Assembly (NCBI GenBank): GCA_963693635.1
Contig: CAVOBC010000047.1
Span: 1-19,159 of the forward strand
From: CAVOBC01 sp963693635
GTDB lineage: Bacteria > Pseudomonadota > Gammaproteobacteria > Pseudomonadales > Azotimanducaceae
DNA length: 19,159 nucleotides
Direction: 5' to 3'
Below are positions 8,383-15,744 of this stretch, in pieces (position 1 is the first letter of the stretch; each line of letters opens with the position of its first letter). The notes under the pieces were generated by a model. The model did no database searches. It was given only the letters and a program-made list of their open reading frames with translations, and was not told the origin of the DNA. Made by a program: the position numbers and the translations under genes.

Positions 8383-8514
8383 CTTGTTGGTCTCGATAAT
8401 CTGTTGGCTAATTGCGCCCCGTGGCACTGAAGCTATTCAATGGCAGTCAACGGGGGGTCGACTCGTTGGATACGAGTACAAAAGAACGATGCAGGATTGG
8501 TACAGGCCGCCTAC

Positions 8515-8544
8515 AACGGCAGTCTTAGCAACAACAGTCTTAGC
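8515..8544. repeat. 15-bp tandem duplication upstream of leuA
   Basis: 8515-8529 and 8530-8544 match at 13 of 15 bases (AACGGCAGTCTTAGC / AACAACAGTCTTAGC). The gene-free stretch 8383-8923 holds this and three further short duplications; I see no gene or RNA in it. Confidence 0.75.
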
Positions 8545-8686
8545 GAGAGATCGCCTGACAATGCAAGGCCAGAGCAACTGGAGGACACGCGCCCACCCCT
8601 CACCCGCATGCAAAGCGCCGGAGCACAAAGCAAGGTGAGGTGGATCGGCCTGGTTGTGTCGGTTTTCATGTTTTTCATGACTTCAA

Positions 8687-8722
8687 TGACCTGCGGGCCG
8701 GCGCTGACCTGCGGGCCGGCGC
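8687..8722. repeat. 18-bp perfect tandem duplication
   Basis: TGACCTGCGGGCCGGCGC occurs twice without a gap (8687-8704, 8705-8722). Each copy contains the GCCGGC palindrome, so hairpins are possible. There is no T-run to suggest a terminator. Confidence 0.9.
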
Positions 8723-8800
8723 TTTGGCGCACGCAGACCCAGCTCCGAATCATAGCTCGCCGCCGCCTTCTTGCCAATGACCGGCACCCTCCAGCCGCAC

Positions 8801-8853
8801 GCACAGTCAGTCGCACAGTCTCATCCGAAGGCTGTCGCATCCGAAGGCCGGGT
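8801..8853. repeat. Two overlapping short tandem duplications
   Basis: GCACAGTC begins two 12-bp units (8801-8812, 8813-8824). Immediately after, CATCCGAAGGC begins two 16-bp units (8822-8837, 8838-8853). Confidence 0.7.
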
Positions 8854-8923
8854 CCGTGCCCTGCGACTCGACCTTGACCGGGGCCGCAGAAACCACCTCG
8901 CCAGCGGCCTGTCAGCGGTCTCT

Positions 8924-9442
8924 TTAGAGGTCACCGAATCCCGCGAGGTAGCGGGCACCATTTTTCACGTAGCGATCCGCGAAGCCACGGAGGTTCTCGA
9001 CATCGTCCGCGGTCGCTTCCCGCACAACGCGCCCCGGCGCTCCCATGACCACTGAATTGTCTGGAATCACCTTGCCTTCCGTGACCAGAGCATGGGCACC
9101 GATCAGGCAATTGCGGCCGATGACCGCGCCGCTCAAAACCACTGCATTGATACCAATCAGCGTGTTATCGCCGACCTTCGCGCTATGAACCAGTGCCTTG
9201 TGACCGATCGTCACGTTGTCGCCGACAACGACCGGCGTGCCAACATCCGTGTGTAGCACCGCAAGGTCCTGAATGTTCGATCGCTCACCAATGATCAGCG
9301 GCTCATTGTCGCCCCGCAAGATGGCGCCAAACCAAACCGAGGCATAGTCACCGAGCGTGACCTGACCGATGACGGACGCGTCCGGCGCGATGAAAACGTG
9401 CTCGCCGATTGAGGGTCGCATGTCATCCAGGCGGTATTGCAT
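8924..9442 (-). CDS. Gamma-class carbonic-anhydrase-like hexapeptide protein (YrdA/PaaY type)
   Basis: 172 residues of left-handed beta-helix repeats, for example IGQVTLGDYASVWFGAILRGD, VVVGDNVTIGHKALVHSAKVGDN and IGRNCLIGAHALV. It ends in an alpha-helical tail. The three zinc-ligand histidines of gamma carbonic anhydrases are present as H64, H81 and H86, so metal binding is likely; true carbonic anhydrase activity is not proven for most bacterial members of this branch. The ATG at 9442 has a perfect AGGAGG (9448-9453) five bases upstream. The gene is divergent from the Nudix gene. It could be transcribed towards leuA, but a 541-base spacer separates them. Confidence 0.92.
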   Translation of the reverse strand: MQYRLDDMRPSIGEHVFIAPDASVIGQVTLGDYASVWFGAILRGDNEPLIIGERSNIQDLAVLHTDVGTPVVVGDNVTIGHKALVHSAKVGDNTLIGINAVVLSGAVIGRNCLIGAHALVTEGKVIPDNSVVMGAPGRVVREATADDVENLRGFADRYVKNGARYLAGFGDL

Positions 9443-9576
9443 ATCGGCCTCCTCTCGCGACGCGGAACCGATCTACCCGCCGCAAAAAGGCGGCATGATC
9501 GCAGAAATTCGACCTGACTTCCCGACTCTCACGACCCGGTCACTGGACCCAACTTGCAGCGCATCGCCCGGACACG

Positions 9577-9619
9577 TTTATACTGACGGCCGTGCACATT
9601 TATAATGAAGGCTGGCACA
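9577..9619 (+). promoter_or_regulatory. Duplicated -10-like element upstream of the Nudix gene
   Basis: Two degenerate copies of a 21-22 bp unit (9577-9598 and 9599-9619) each start TTTATANTGA and end CACA. They bring two -10-like boxes, TATACT (9579-9584) and TATAAT (9601-9606). A TTGCAG at 9554-9559 is a possible -35 box, though 19 bases from the first -10 box. Confidence 0.35.
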
Positions 9620-9680
9620 TTGCCACTGCCTGAATCTGTCGCGCCAATTTCTTTGACCGATGAGCTTGAGACCTGCATCC

Positions 9681-10217
9681 ATGAAGTTTTGTACTCAGTG
9701 CGGTAAGTCGCTGGACCACGTCATTCCTCCGGACGACAACCGTCCCCGCCATGTGTGCACCAGCTGTGGTCACATCCATTACCTGAACCCCAAGATCATT
9801 GCTGGCTGCCTGCCGGTGTTTGAAGACCGGGTGCTGCTTTGCCAGCGCGCCATCGAACCGCGACTCGGCCTTTGGACCCTGCCCGCCGGCTTCATGGAAA
9901 ACGGCGAAACCATCGCTGAAGGTGCGCTTCGCGAGATGCACGAGGAAGCGAACGCCGTTGGCGTCGAACCATCTCTTTACACCGTCTTCAGCCTGCCGCA
10001 CATCTCGCAGGTCTACATGTTCTTCCGAACAACGCTCAACCCACCCACGTTCTCGGCCGGCAGTGAAAGCCTCGACGTTAAGCTCTTCACAGAGGACGAG
10101 ATTCCGTGGGACGAACTGGCATTCCCAGTGATCACCCGGACGCTCGAACACTTCTTTGCGGATCGAACCTCCCGCCAGTTTCCGCTGCATACCGAAGACA
10201 TTCGCTTCAAAAGATAG
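9681..10217 (+). CDS. Zinc-ribbon Nudix hydrolase
   Basis: A cytoplasmic 178-residue hydrolase of nucleoside-diphosphate-linked compounds; members with this architecture often act on ADP-ribose, NADH or similar dinucleotides. Four cysteines at the N-terminus (C4, C7, C26, C29) form a zinc ribbon. The Nudix box begins at G70: GFMENGE, seven residues, then REMHEEA, matching GX5EX7REUXEE in full. The frame also opens at ATG 9660, but ATG 9681 gives the usual MKFCTQCG family start; neither has a strong ribosome binding site. It is divergent from the carbonic-anhydrase-like gene and convergent with purL. The exact substrate is unknown. Confidence 0.9.
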   Translation: MKFCTQCGKSLDHVIPPDDNRPRHVCTSCGHIHYLNPKIIAGCLPVFEDRVLLCQRAIEPRLGLWTLPAGFMENGETIAEGALREMHEEANAVGVEPSLYTVFSLPHISQVYMFFRTTLNPPTFSAGSESLDVKLFTEDEIPWDELAFPVITRTLEHFFADRTSRQFPLHTEDIRFKR

Positions 10218-10285
10218 GCTTTGGGCGTCGTTTTCGGAAACCGACCGCGCCTCTGCCGCCAAGAAAAACGAGCTCTGGCTGGGTC

Positions 10286-10317
10286 GTTCTTGTAGAAGAG
10301 AGTTCTTGTAGAAAAGA
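10286..10317. repeat. 16-bp tandem duplication
   Basis: 10286-10301 and 10302-10317 match at 15 of 16 bases (GTTCTTGTAGAAGAGA / GTTCTTGTAGAAAAGA). It lies between the convergent Nudix and purL genes. Confidence 0.88.
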
Positions 10318-10355
10318 GGCCGGCAGAAAATAGCTACTCAAACGCAGCCTGCCGG
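10312..10355 (-). terminator. Possible terminator of purL
   Basis: On the minus strand, just after the purL stop, CCGGCAG (10349-10355) can pair with CTGCCGG (10320-10326) across a 22-base loop. A weak CCTCTTTT tract follows. The long loop and short T-run make this uncertain. Confidence 0.3.
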
Positions 10356-10359
10356 AAGA

Positions 10360-13300
10360 TCAATCAACCCAGACCCGTCCGTTTCGGAACATGCGCATCC
10401 AGGGACTGTCGTCGCCCCATTTAGCGCTGGCCCAGTCATCGGGATGCCAAGAAGCAAGTACCGTTCGAAAGATTCGCTCCGGATGCGGCATCATGATCGT
10501 GAACCGGCCATCGTTCGTCGTGAGGCCCGTGATGCCACCCGGACTGCCGTTGGGATTGGCCGGATAGGTCTCTGCTGGCGCAAGGTGATGATCAACAAAA
10601 CGCATGCACACCAGATCGTCAGCTTGCGGCCGCGAAGCCGCACGCCCCTCGCCGTGTGAGACAACGATGGGCAGATGCGATCCTTGCATGCCACTCAGCA
10701 GCACGGACGGGCTGTCCAGAACCTCGACCAGCGACAAGCGCGCCTCGAATTGCTCGGAACGATTGGTCAGAAACGCAGGCCAGTGGTCTGCGCCCGGAAT
10801 CAGCGGTTTCAACGCCGCCATCATCTGACAACCATTGCAGACGCCGAGCCCAAAGGTGTCACTTCGATTAAAAAAATCAGCAAACACGTCACGCGCTCGC
10901 ACATTGAACAGAATCGACTTGGCCCAGCCTTCGCCAGCGCCAAGCACGTCGCCGTACGAAAATCCGCCGCACGCGATGACGCCCTTGAATGCCGAGAGAT
11001 CGCGATCGCCGCTCAGAATCTCGCTCATGTGGACGTCCACACAATCAAACCCGGCCCGGTGGAACGCGGCCGCCATTTCGACCTGACTGTTGACGCCCTG
11101 CTCGCGGAGAATCGCGAGTTGTGGTCGCAAACCGCTGCTGACGGCTGGCGCATCACTCGGCTCGAAGGTCAAACGCACCGACAGGCCCGGGTCGTCATCG
11201 TCAGCAATTGCGGCCAGTTCTTCGTCAGCGGACGTCGGGTTGTCCCGCAGGCGCTGAATCTGGTGGCCCGGCGCCGCCCATCGGGTTTGCAGCGCAACGC
11301 GGGTCCGATCAAGCACAACCGATCCGCCAGCAACGACGCGCAACGCCTGCTCGGGAGTCACCTCGCCGATATCAGTGCAGACAAGGCCCGCGCCTTTCAG
11401 TTGCACCACTAAAGCTGAGGCGTTGTCACCCGCAACCTGCAACACCGCGCCCGGTTCCTCGTTGAAGAGCCAGGCGAGCAAATCCTGCCCTACGCTATCC
11501 GCATCGATCTGCACGCCCTGACGGCCGGCAAACATCATCTCCGCAAGGGTTGCGATGAGTCCACCGTCAGACCGGTCGTGGTACGCGAGAATCTGCCCAC
11601 GCACCGCGGGGTTCTGCAAAGCATCAAACATCGCTTTCAGCGCCGCCGGATCGTCGAGGTCCGGGGCAACGTCACCGATCTGGCCATAACACTGCGCGAG
11701 CATGGAGCCGCCGAGGCGACGCGCCAGGCTCAATTCCACAAGCAGCAAACGTGATCCATCGACACGACGGAGTTCAGGCGTCAGGGTTTCGGCCACGTCG
11801 AGCACCGGCGCAAAGGCCGTGATGATCACCGACATCGGCGCGGTCACTGATTTGTCGACGCCTGCCTCCTGCCATCGCGTCTGCATCGACATCGAGTCCT
11901 TGCCTACGGGAATACAAATGTTGAGCGCCGGACAGAGGTCCATTCCCAGCGCCTTGACCGCATCGAACAGGTTAGCGTCCTCGCCCTCATGGCCGACTGC
12001 GGCCATCCAGTTGGCGGACAGCTTCACACTCGCGAGATCATCGATGCGCGCAGCAGCAATGTTCGTCAACGACTCGGCGACAGCGAGTCGCGCCGATGCG
12101 GCGGCATTCAAGAGAGCAACGGGCGGACGTTCCCCCATCGCCATCGCCTCGCCGGTCCGGCTCTGATACCCGCTGGTGGTTACCGCGACGTCGGCGACCG
12201 GCACCTGCCACGGACCAACCATCTGGTCGCGCGCCGTTTGTCCTCCGACGCTGCGATCACCGATCGTAATGAGGAACGCCTTGCTGGCGACGGCCGGATG
12301 CCCCAGGACCCGCATCAGTGCTTCGTCGGGCGATGCATCAATCTGCAGTTGCCTGGCCGGAATCGCGCGCGACTCCACGTTGCGGTGCATCTTTGGCGGC
12401 TTGCCGAAGATCACATCCATCGGCAGGTCCACCGGCACGCTGTCCAGCAGCGAGTCATCCACGGTCAGATGCTGATCCACCACTGCGGTCCCAACAACCG
12501 CGTAAGGGCAGCGTTCGCGCGCGCAGATTCGCTCGAACAGCGCCAGATTGCCGGGGTCAATCGCCAGTACGTACCGCTCTTGTGCCTCGTTACACCAGAT
12601 CTCGAGCGGCGACATGCCGGGTTCATCGTTAGGCACATCACGCAGGCGGAAGGCACCACCGACGCCGCCGTCCTTGACCAGTTCCGGCAGCGCATTGGAC
12701 AGGCCGCCCGCGCCCACGTCGTGAATGAACGCAATCGGATTGCTGTCGCCCAGTTGCCAGCATTGATCGATGACTTCCTGGCACCGATGTTCCATTTCGG
12801 GGTTGCCACGCTGCACGGATGCGAAATCAAGTTCGCTGTCGCTTGCACCGGACGCCATCGACGACGCTGCACCACCGCCCAGGCCTATCAACATCGCGGG
12901 TCCGCCGAGCACGATCAGGTGGGCTCCGGGTTCGATCGGCAACTGCTCGACGTGCTCCTCTTTGATATTGCCGAGTCCACCCGCGACCATGATCGGTTTA
13001 TGGTAGCCCCGATGTTCGCCGCCATACGACATCTCAAAAGTGCGGAAGTAACCGCTGATGTTGGGCCGTCCAAACTCATTGTTGAAAGACGCACCTCCAA
13101 TCGGGCCGTCGATCATGATGTCGAGCGCGGACGCAATCCGGTCCGGCGAGCCGTACTCATCTTCCCAGGGCTCCGACAAACCGGGCAGATTGAGGTTAGA
13201 AACCGTGAAACCTGTGAGACCGACTTTCGGCTTGGAGCCGCGCCCAACCGCGCCCTCATCCCGGATCTCTCCGCCTGATCCGGTGGCCGCGCCCGGGAAC

Positions 13301-14217
13301 GGCGCGATCGCGGTCGGGTGGTTGTGGGTCTCAACTTTCATGAGGATGTGAACATCCTCTTCTGCGAAAACGTAGCTGCGCGAGACCGGGTCCGGGAAGA
13401 AGCGTTCGGCACGGCTGCCAACGATGACCGACGCGTTGTCCTCATAGGCACTCAGCACATGATGGCCATCGGTCATCGCGTGGGTGTTCTGAATCATCTG
13501 CATCAGACTTGATGGCTGCTGCCTGCCATCGACTGTCCAGCTCGCACGAAACACCTTGTGCCGGCAGTGCTCGGAGTTCGCTTGCGCGAACATCATGATC
13601 TCGACGTCCGTTGGATTGCGTCCGAGTCGAGTGAATGCGTTTACGAGGTATTCAATCTCGTCATCGGCAAGCGCCATGCCGAGACGGACGTTGGCATCGG
13701 CAAGCGCAGCACCACCGCTACCAAGCACATCTACGTGGGAAAGGCCGCGGGGCGCGGCTCTTTCAAACAGGCATTTCGCGTCAGCCAGCGATCCGAGCAC
13801 GGCCTCGGTCATGCGATCGTGAATGACCGGGGCGATGGTCTCTATCTCGATATCCCCACGCCAGGTAAAGAATGTACCGCGCTCGATACGACGCACGTTG
13901 GCGAGGCCACAAATATGAGCGATGTCAGTGGCTTTTGTGCTCCAGGGTGAAATTGTGCCCGGGCGCGGCACAACGAGGCAGCCATTCGTCCCCAAATCAA
14001 CATCGCTTGCAGCCGACCCGCCGTAGGTCAGGACCTGCGTAAGGACACTGGTCTCGGCCTCAGTCAGCGGTTCAGCAACGTCGACGACATGCATAAAACA
14101 AGCGTCGAGTCCCGTGATTCCGGAGGAAACGCGCTCTCTAATCTTTGCGATCACCCGCTCCAAACGAAACTCTGACAGGGCCCGGTTGCCCGGGATCAGC
14201 AGCATGGAGCTCTTCAA
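10360..14217 (-). CDS. purL: Phosphoribosylformylglycinamidine synthase, single-chain form
   Basis: Converts FGAR, glutamine and ATP to FGAM in purine synthesis. At 1285 residues it is the large single-chain form of gammaproteobacteria (E. coli about 1295). It has the N-terminal PurS-like region, the linker/synthetase signature MMFAQANSEHCRHKVF (about residue 210), the ATP-site segment KVETHNHPTAIAPFPGAATGSGGEIRDEGA and a second AIRS-like half with NICIPVGKDSMSMQTRW. The C-terminal glutaminase has nucleophile C1127 in GLGVCNGCQMM and the H1245/E1247 pair in MMPHPERIF. The ATG at 14217 follows a GAAGAG stretch. It lies 43 bases downstream of tadA. The mltF gene often found between or beside these genes is absent. 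Confidence 0.98.
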   Translation of the reverse strand: MKSSMLLIPGNRALSEFRLERVIAKIRERVSSGITGLDACFMHVVDVAEPLTEAETSVLTQVLTYGGSAASDVDLGTNGCLVVPRPGTISPWSTKATDIAHICGLANVRRIERGTFFTWRGDIEIETIAPVIHDRMTEAVLGSLADAKCLFERAAPRGLSHVDVLGSGGAALADANVRLGMALADDEIEYLVNAFTRLGRNPTDVEIMMFAQANSEHCRHKVFRASWTVDGRQQPSSLMQMIQNTHAMTDGHHVLSAYEDNASVIVGSRAERFFPDPVSRSYVFAEEDVHILMKVETHNHPTAIAPFPGAATGSGGEIRDEGAVGRGSKPKVGLTGFTVSNLNLPGLSEPWEDEYGSPDRIASALDIMIDGPIGGASFNNEFGRPNISGYFRTFEMSYGGEHRGYHKPIMVAGGLGNIKEEHVEQLPIEPGAHLIVLGGPAMLIGLGGGAASSMASGASDSELDFASVQRGNPEMEHRCQEVIDQCWQLGDSNPIAFIHDVGAGGLSNALPELVKDGGVGGAFRLRDVPNDEPGMSPLEIWCNEAQERYVLAIDPGNLALFERICARERCPYAVVGTAVVDQHLTVDDSLLDSVPVDLPMDVIFGKPPKMHRNVESRAIPARQLQIDASPDEALMRVLGHPAVASKAFLITIGDRSVGGQTARDQMVGPWQVPVADVAVTTSGYQSRTGEAMAMGERPPVALLNAAASARLAVAESLTNIAAARIDDLASVKLSANWMAAVGHEGEDANLFDAVKALGMDLCPALNICIPVGKDSMSMQTRWQEAGVDKSVTAPMSVIITAFAPVLDVAETLTPELRRVDGSRLLLVELSLARRLGGSMLAQCYGQIGDVAPDLDDPAALKAMFDALQNPAVRGQILAYHDRSDGGLIATLAEMMFAGRQGVQIDADSVGQDLLAWLFNEEPGAVLQVAGDNASALVVQLKGAGLVCTDIGEVTPEQALRVVAGGSVVLDRTRVALQTRWAAPGHQIQRLRDNPTSADEELAAIADDDDPGLSVRLTFEPSDAPAVSSGLRPQLAILREQGVNSQVEMAAAFHRAGFDCVDVHMSEILSGDRDLSAFKGVIACGGFSYGDVLGAGEGWAKSILFNVRARDVFADFFNRSDTFGLGVCNGCQMMAALKPLIPGADHWPAFLTNRSEQFEARLSLVEVLDSPSVLLSGMQGSHLPIVVSHGEGRAASRPQADDLVCMRFVDHHLAPAETYPANPNGSPGGITGLTTNDGRFTIMMPHPERIFRTVLASWHPDDWASAKWGDDSPWMRMFRNGRVWVD

Positions 14218-14259
14218 TGGGACGACCCCTTCTCAATTATGAGAGCGAGATAAAAGCGG

Positions 14260-14265
14260 ATTATA
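14260..14265 (-). promoter_or_regulatory. Candidate -10 box of purL overlapping the tadA stop codon
   Basis: A perfect TATAAT reads on the minus strand across the tadA stop codon, about 42 bases before purL. The -35 position (CTTCTT or TTCTTC) is weak. No PurR-type operator is recognisable. Confidence 0.28.
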
Positions 14266-14713
14266 CCGACCTCTTGGCGGCGAAGAAGTCCGTGATGACC
14301 AATGCGCACTCGGTAGCCAGGACGCCCTCGGTGATCACCACCCGATGATTCAGCCCGGCATTGTCGAGGACGCTTGCGGTCGACATCACCGCACCAGAAC
14401 GCGGCTCACGGGCGCCAAACACAAGCTCGCCCACCCGGGCGTGGACAAGCGCGCCTGCACACATGGTGCAGGGCTCGATCGTGACGTACAGCGTCGCCCC
14501 CGGTAGTCGATAGTTGGCGAGCGTCCGGCCTGCTTCACGCAAGGCCCTGATCTCTGCGTGGCCAGTTGGGTCATGGCTGCCAACCGTCTGATTGTAAGCG
14601 CTGCCAACGACCTCACCCGCAACGACGACGACCGCGCCAACGGGTACCTCGCCGACGGTCGCCGCCTCGCGTGCAAGATTGAGCGCCACACCCATCCAAT
14701 GCTCGTGGTTCAC
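14261..14713 (-). CDS. tadA: tRNA-specific adenosine-34 deaminase
   Basis: Deaminates A34 of tRNA-Arg(ACG) to inosine; normally essential. The 150-residue protein has the deaminase zinc motif H52-A-E54 (GHAEIRAL, E54 being the proton shuttle) and PCTMCAGALVHARV with C82 and C85. The N-terminus WMGVALNLAREAATVGEVPVGAVVV is typical. In related genomes tadA directly follows guaA. Here the last codons of a guaA-like frame end at 14745, 31 bases before the tadA start, but guaA itself is not in the window, which indicates an insertion at this junction. Confidence 0.95.
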   Translation of the reverse strand: MNHEHWMGVALNLAREAATVGEVPVGAVVVVAGEVVGSAYNQTVGSHDPTGHAEIRALREAGRTLANYRLPGATLYVTIEPCTMCAGALVHARVGELVFGAREPRSGAVMSTASVLDNAGLNHRVVITEGVLATECALVITDFFAAKRSV

Positions 14714-14744
14714 TATCGGCTCGCCTTGCCGTCAGGGGCGCGGA

Positions 14745-14774
14745 CTATTCCCACTCAATAGGTAAGGACCCCTG
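14745..14774 (-). other. guaA 3'-end remnant, proximal attachment-site copy (att1)
   Basis: On the minus strand the codons before TAG (14745-14747) read Q-G-S-L-P-I-E-W-E, the characteristic C-terminus of GMP synthase (IEWE-stop). Only the last four or five codons match guaA. The DNA upstream is A+T-rich and unrelated. The plus-strand core CTATTCCCACTC is 14745-14756. The position, one short gap before tadA, is where guaA should end. Confidence 0.75.
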
Positions 14775-14796
14775 AAACCCTTTGTTTATAGGGTTT
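14775..14796. repeat. Short inverted repeat beside att1
   Basis: AAACCCT (14775-14781) and AGGGTTT (14790-14796) can form a 7-bp stem with an eight-base loop. It lies just inside the inserted DNA and could be a hairpin or a protein-binding site. Confidence 0.5.
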
Positions 14797-14798
14797 TC

Positions 14799-15047
14799 AA
14801 AATACTTTGTATCAACTTTGTATAAGGAATGGTTCATATTCCACGCGCTTGAGATTAGCTCGATAGCAGAGCGATATCGCATAGCTGAAGGTTTACGGTA
14901 CTGCTACGTTTTTAATACAAATCATTCTATTCCCACTCGATTGTAGATAAGCCGTTTTTATCGTTTATATTCAATGGCTTATTTTCCTTCTAATTCGTAA
15001 TACCATGAAAAATACCATGCTCAGAAAATGCTAAAAAATACTTTGTA
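14799..15047. repeat. Short direct repeats resembling integrase arm sites
   Basis: ACTTTGTA occurs at 14804-14811, in AACTTTGTATA at 14814-14824, and again inside AAAATACTTTGTA at 15035-15047; the longer 13-base form also occurs at 14799-14811. AATACCATG occurs twice 12 bases apart (14999-15007, 15011-15019). The gene-free stretch 14714-15080 holds these repeats and the two guaA tails; I see no coding sequence in it. Confidence 0.45.
14927..14953 (-). other. Second guaA 3'-end copy, distal attachment-site copy (att2)
   Basis: On the minus strand the codons before TAG (14927-14929) read G-L-S-T-I-E-W-E. The plus-strand sequence CTATTCCCACTCGAT (14927-14941) matches att1 at 14 of 15 bases, 182 bases away. 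Beyond the core the two flanks differ, as expected for the ends of different integrated elements. The frame is open for only about 20 codons upstream, so this is not an intact guaA. Confidence 0.72.
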
Positions 15048-15063
15048 AAAATCGCCAATTGAC

Positions 15064-15078
15064 CGCTGCCTCGCAGCG
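15064..15078 (-). terminator. Possible terminator after the antitoxin-like gene
   Basis: CGCTGC and GCAGCG form a 6-bp stem with a three-base loop right after the stop at 15081. A TTTTT tract comes only about 16 bases later on the minus strand, so the call is weak. Confidence 0.28.
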
Positions 15079-15080
15079 CC

Positions 15081-15404
15081 CTACGCCACCTTCCGTGCTT
15101 TGACTTCCAGGTGTACGCTTTCCTGCTCCTGCAGGTAATGGATCACCGCAAACAGGCTACTCGCCTTGGAATTCCCTTTCGGCCCGAACATGCGCATGAG
15201 ACTCTTGCTCGATTTGTCGAAGACTTGGGAGAGTTCCTCGAACCCGATTGTCGTGTTGATATAGTCATGCAGCACTGCCTTGCCGGTATCGACGTCACCG
15301 GCGAGAAGGCATTCGACCCCTTCCTGCAGCAGAGCCTTGCGGAACGAGGGATCCCGCTTAGCGCGTGCTTGAATGGTGTCCTTAAAATCTTTCGTCAGAG
15401 CCAT
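15081..15404 (-). CDS. Small HTH regulator resembling addiction-module antidote proteins (HI1420-like)
   Basis: A 107-residue protein starting MALTKDFKDTIQARAKRDPSFRKALLQEGVECLLAGDVDTGKAVL. This start resembles a family of small Xre/HigA-like regulators annotated as addiction-module antidotes or orphan HTH proteins. The segment GFEELSQVFDKSSKSLMRMFGPKGNSKASSLFAVIHYL (about 54-91) reads as helix-turn-helix DNA binding. The frame extends to 15440, but ATG 15404 gives the family start and has AGGTG upstream. No toxin gene (RelE/HigB type) lies beside it; the upstream side is occupied by transposase remnants, so it may be an orphan. The family assignment is from recognition of sequence pattern and is moderately sure. 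Confidence 0.72.
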   Translation of the reverse strand: MALTKDFKDTIQARAKRDPSFRKALLQEGVECLLAGDVDTGKAVLHDYINTTIGFEELSQVFDKSSKSLMRMFGPKGNSKASSLFAVIHYLQEQESVHLEVKARKVA

Positions 15405-15432
15405 CGTGGCACCTGATGCCTTAATCATGAGG

Positions 15433-15447
15433 CTACACATGGTGTAG
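15433..15447. promoter_or_regulatory. Palindromic operator candidate upstream of the antitoxin-like gene
   Basis: CTACAC and GTGTAG form a perfect 6-bp inverted repeat with a three-base centre, 29 bases before the start codon. Such palindromes are typical autoregulation sites for antitoxin-like HTH proteins; binding here is inferred. Confidence 0.45.
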
Positions 15448-15504
15448 ATTCAAGTGGTCATTGCAACAGTTTGACTAAACTACTGATTTGCATGAGTACT
15501 TATT

Positions 15505-15628
15505 ATGAAACGAGTAAAACGAACTTTTACGCAAGGCGAGAAAGACTTAGTCTTTGATCTATGGAAGCAAGGAACAGGGTTCAGTGATATTGGTAAAGTG
15601 CTCGAAGCGGCACCAGGAACTGTTTTTA
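15505..15628 (+). pseudogene. IS30-family transposase, N-terminal fragment
   Basis: The frame begins MKRVKRTFTQGEKDLVFDLWKQGTGFSDIGKVLEAAPGTVFT, the N-terminal helix-turn-helix part of an IS30-like transposase (full proteins are about 320-380 residues). After about 42 codons the similarity stops and the frame runs into DNA that belongs to an IS3-type element on the other strand. It cannot make an active transposase. Confidence 0.7.
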
Positions 15629-15692
15629 CAGCTTCTATCTTAAACTCGTCAGGATATTGCTTCTTGCTAATATTCACCTCTCTCATAGTCAT
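15626..15692 (-). pseudogene. IS3-family OrfA, N-terminal fragment
   Basis: On the minus strand the frame reads MTMREVNISKKQYPDEFKIEAVK, the start of an IS3-family (IS2/IS911-like) OrfA, where YPDEFKIEAVK is diagnostic. It ends after about 22 codons where it meets the IS30-like fragment; the remaining residues are antisense of that fragment. The start could be 15692 or 15686. Confidence 0.7.
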
Positions 15693-15707
15693 TTTGTGTG
15701 ACTGAAA

Positions 15708-15734
15708 GGTGTCTAGCGAATTGGGGGCGATTCA
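15708..15734 (-). mobile_element. Probable terminal inverted repeat of the IS3-family remnant
   Basis: Read inward on the minus strand, the outer end starts TGAATCGCCCCCAATTCG and continues with CTAGACACC. This resembles IS2-group ends (a CCCC block followed by AGACA). The partner end is missing. The tip lies 10 bases past the fliD stop, so the element landed just behind fliD. Confidence 0.5.
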
Positions 15735-15744
15735 CAACTTTAAA

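Noticed and set aside
8437..8628. Possible leucine leader peptide and attenuator before leuA
   Set aside because: The 63-codon frame has no run of leucine codons and no paired terminator/antiterminator structure is evident.
11989..13278. 429-codon plus-strand open frame
   Set aside because: It lies entirely antisense to purL, whose catalytic motifs are intact; long shadow frames are common in G+C-rich genes.
14927..14990. Short coding gene ending in STIEWE
   Set aside because: The frame is closed by an in-frame stop after about 20 codons and only the last few residues match guaA; it is better explained as an attachment-site copy.
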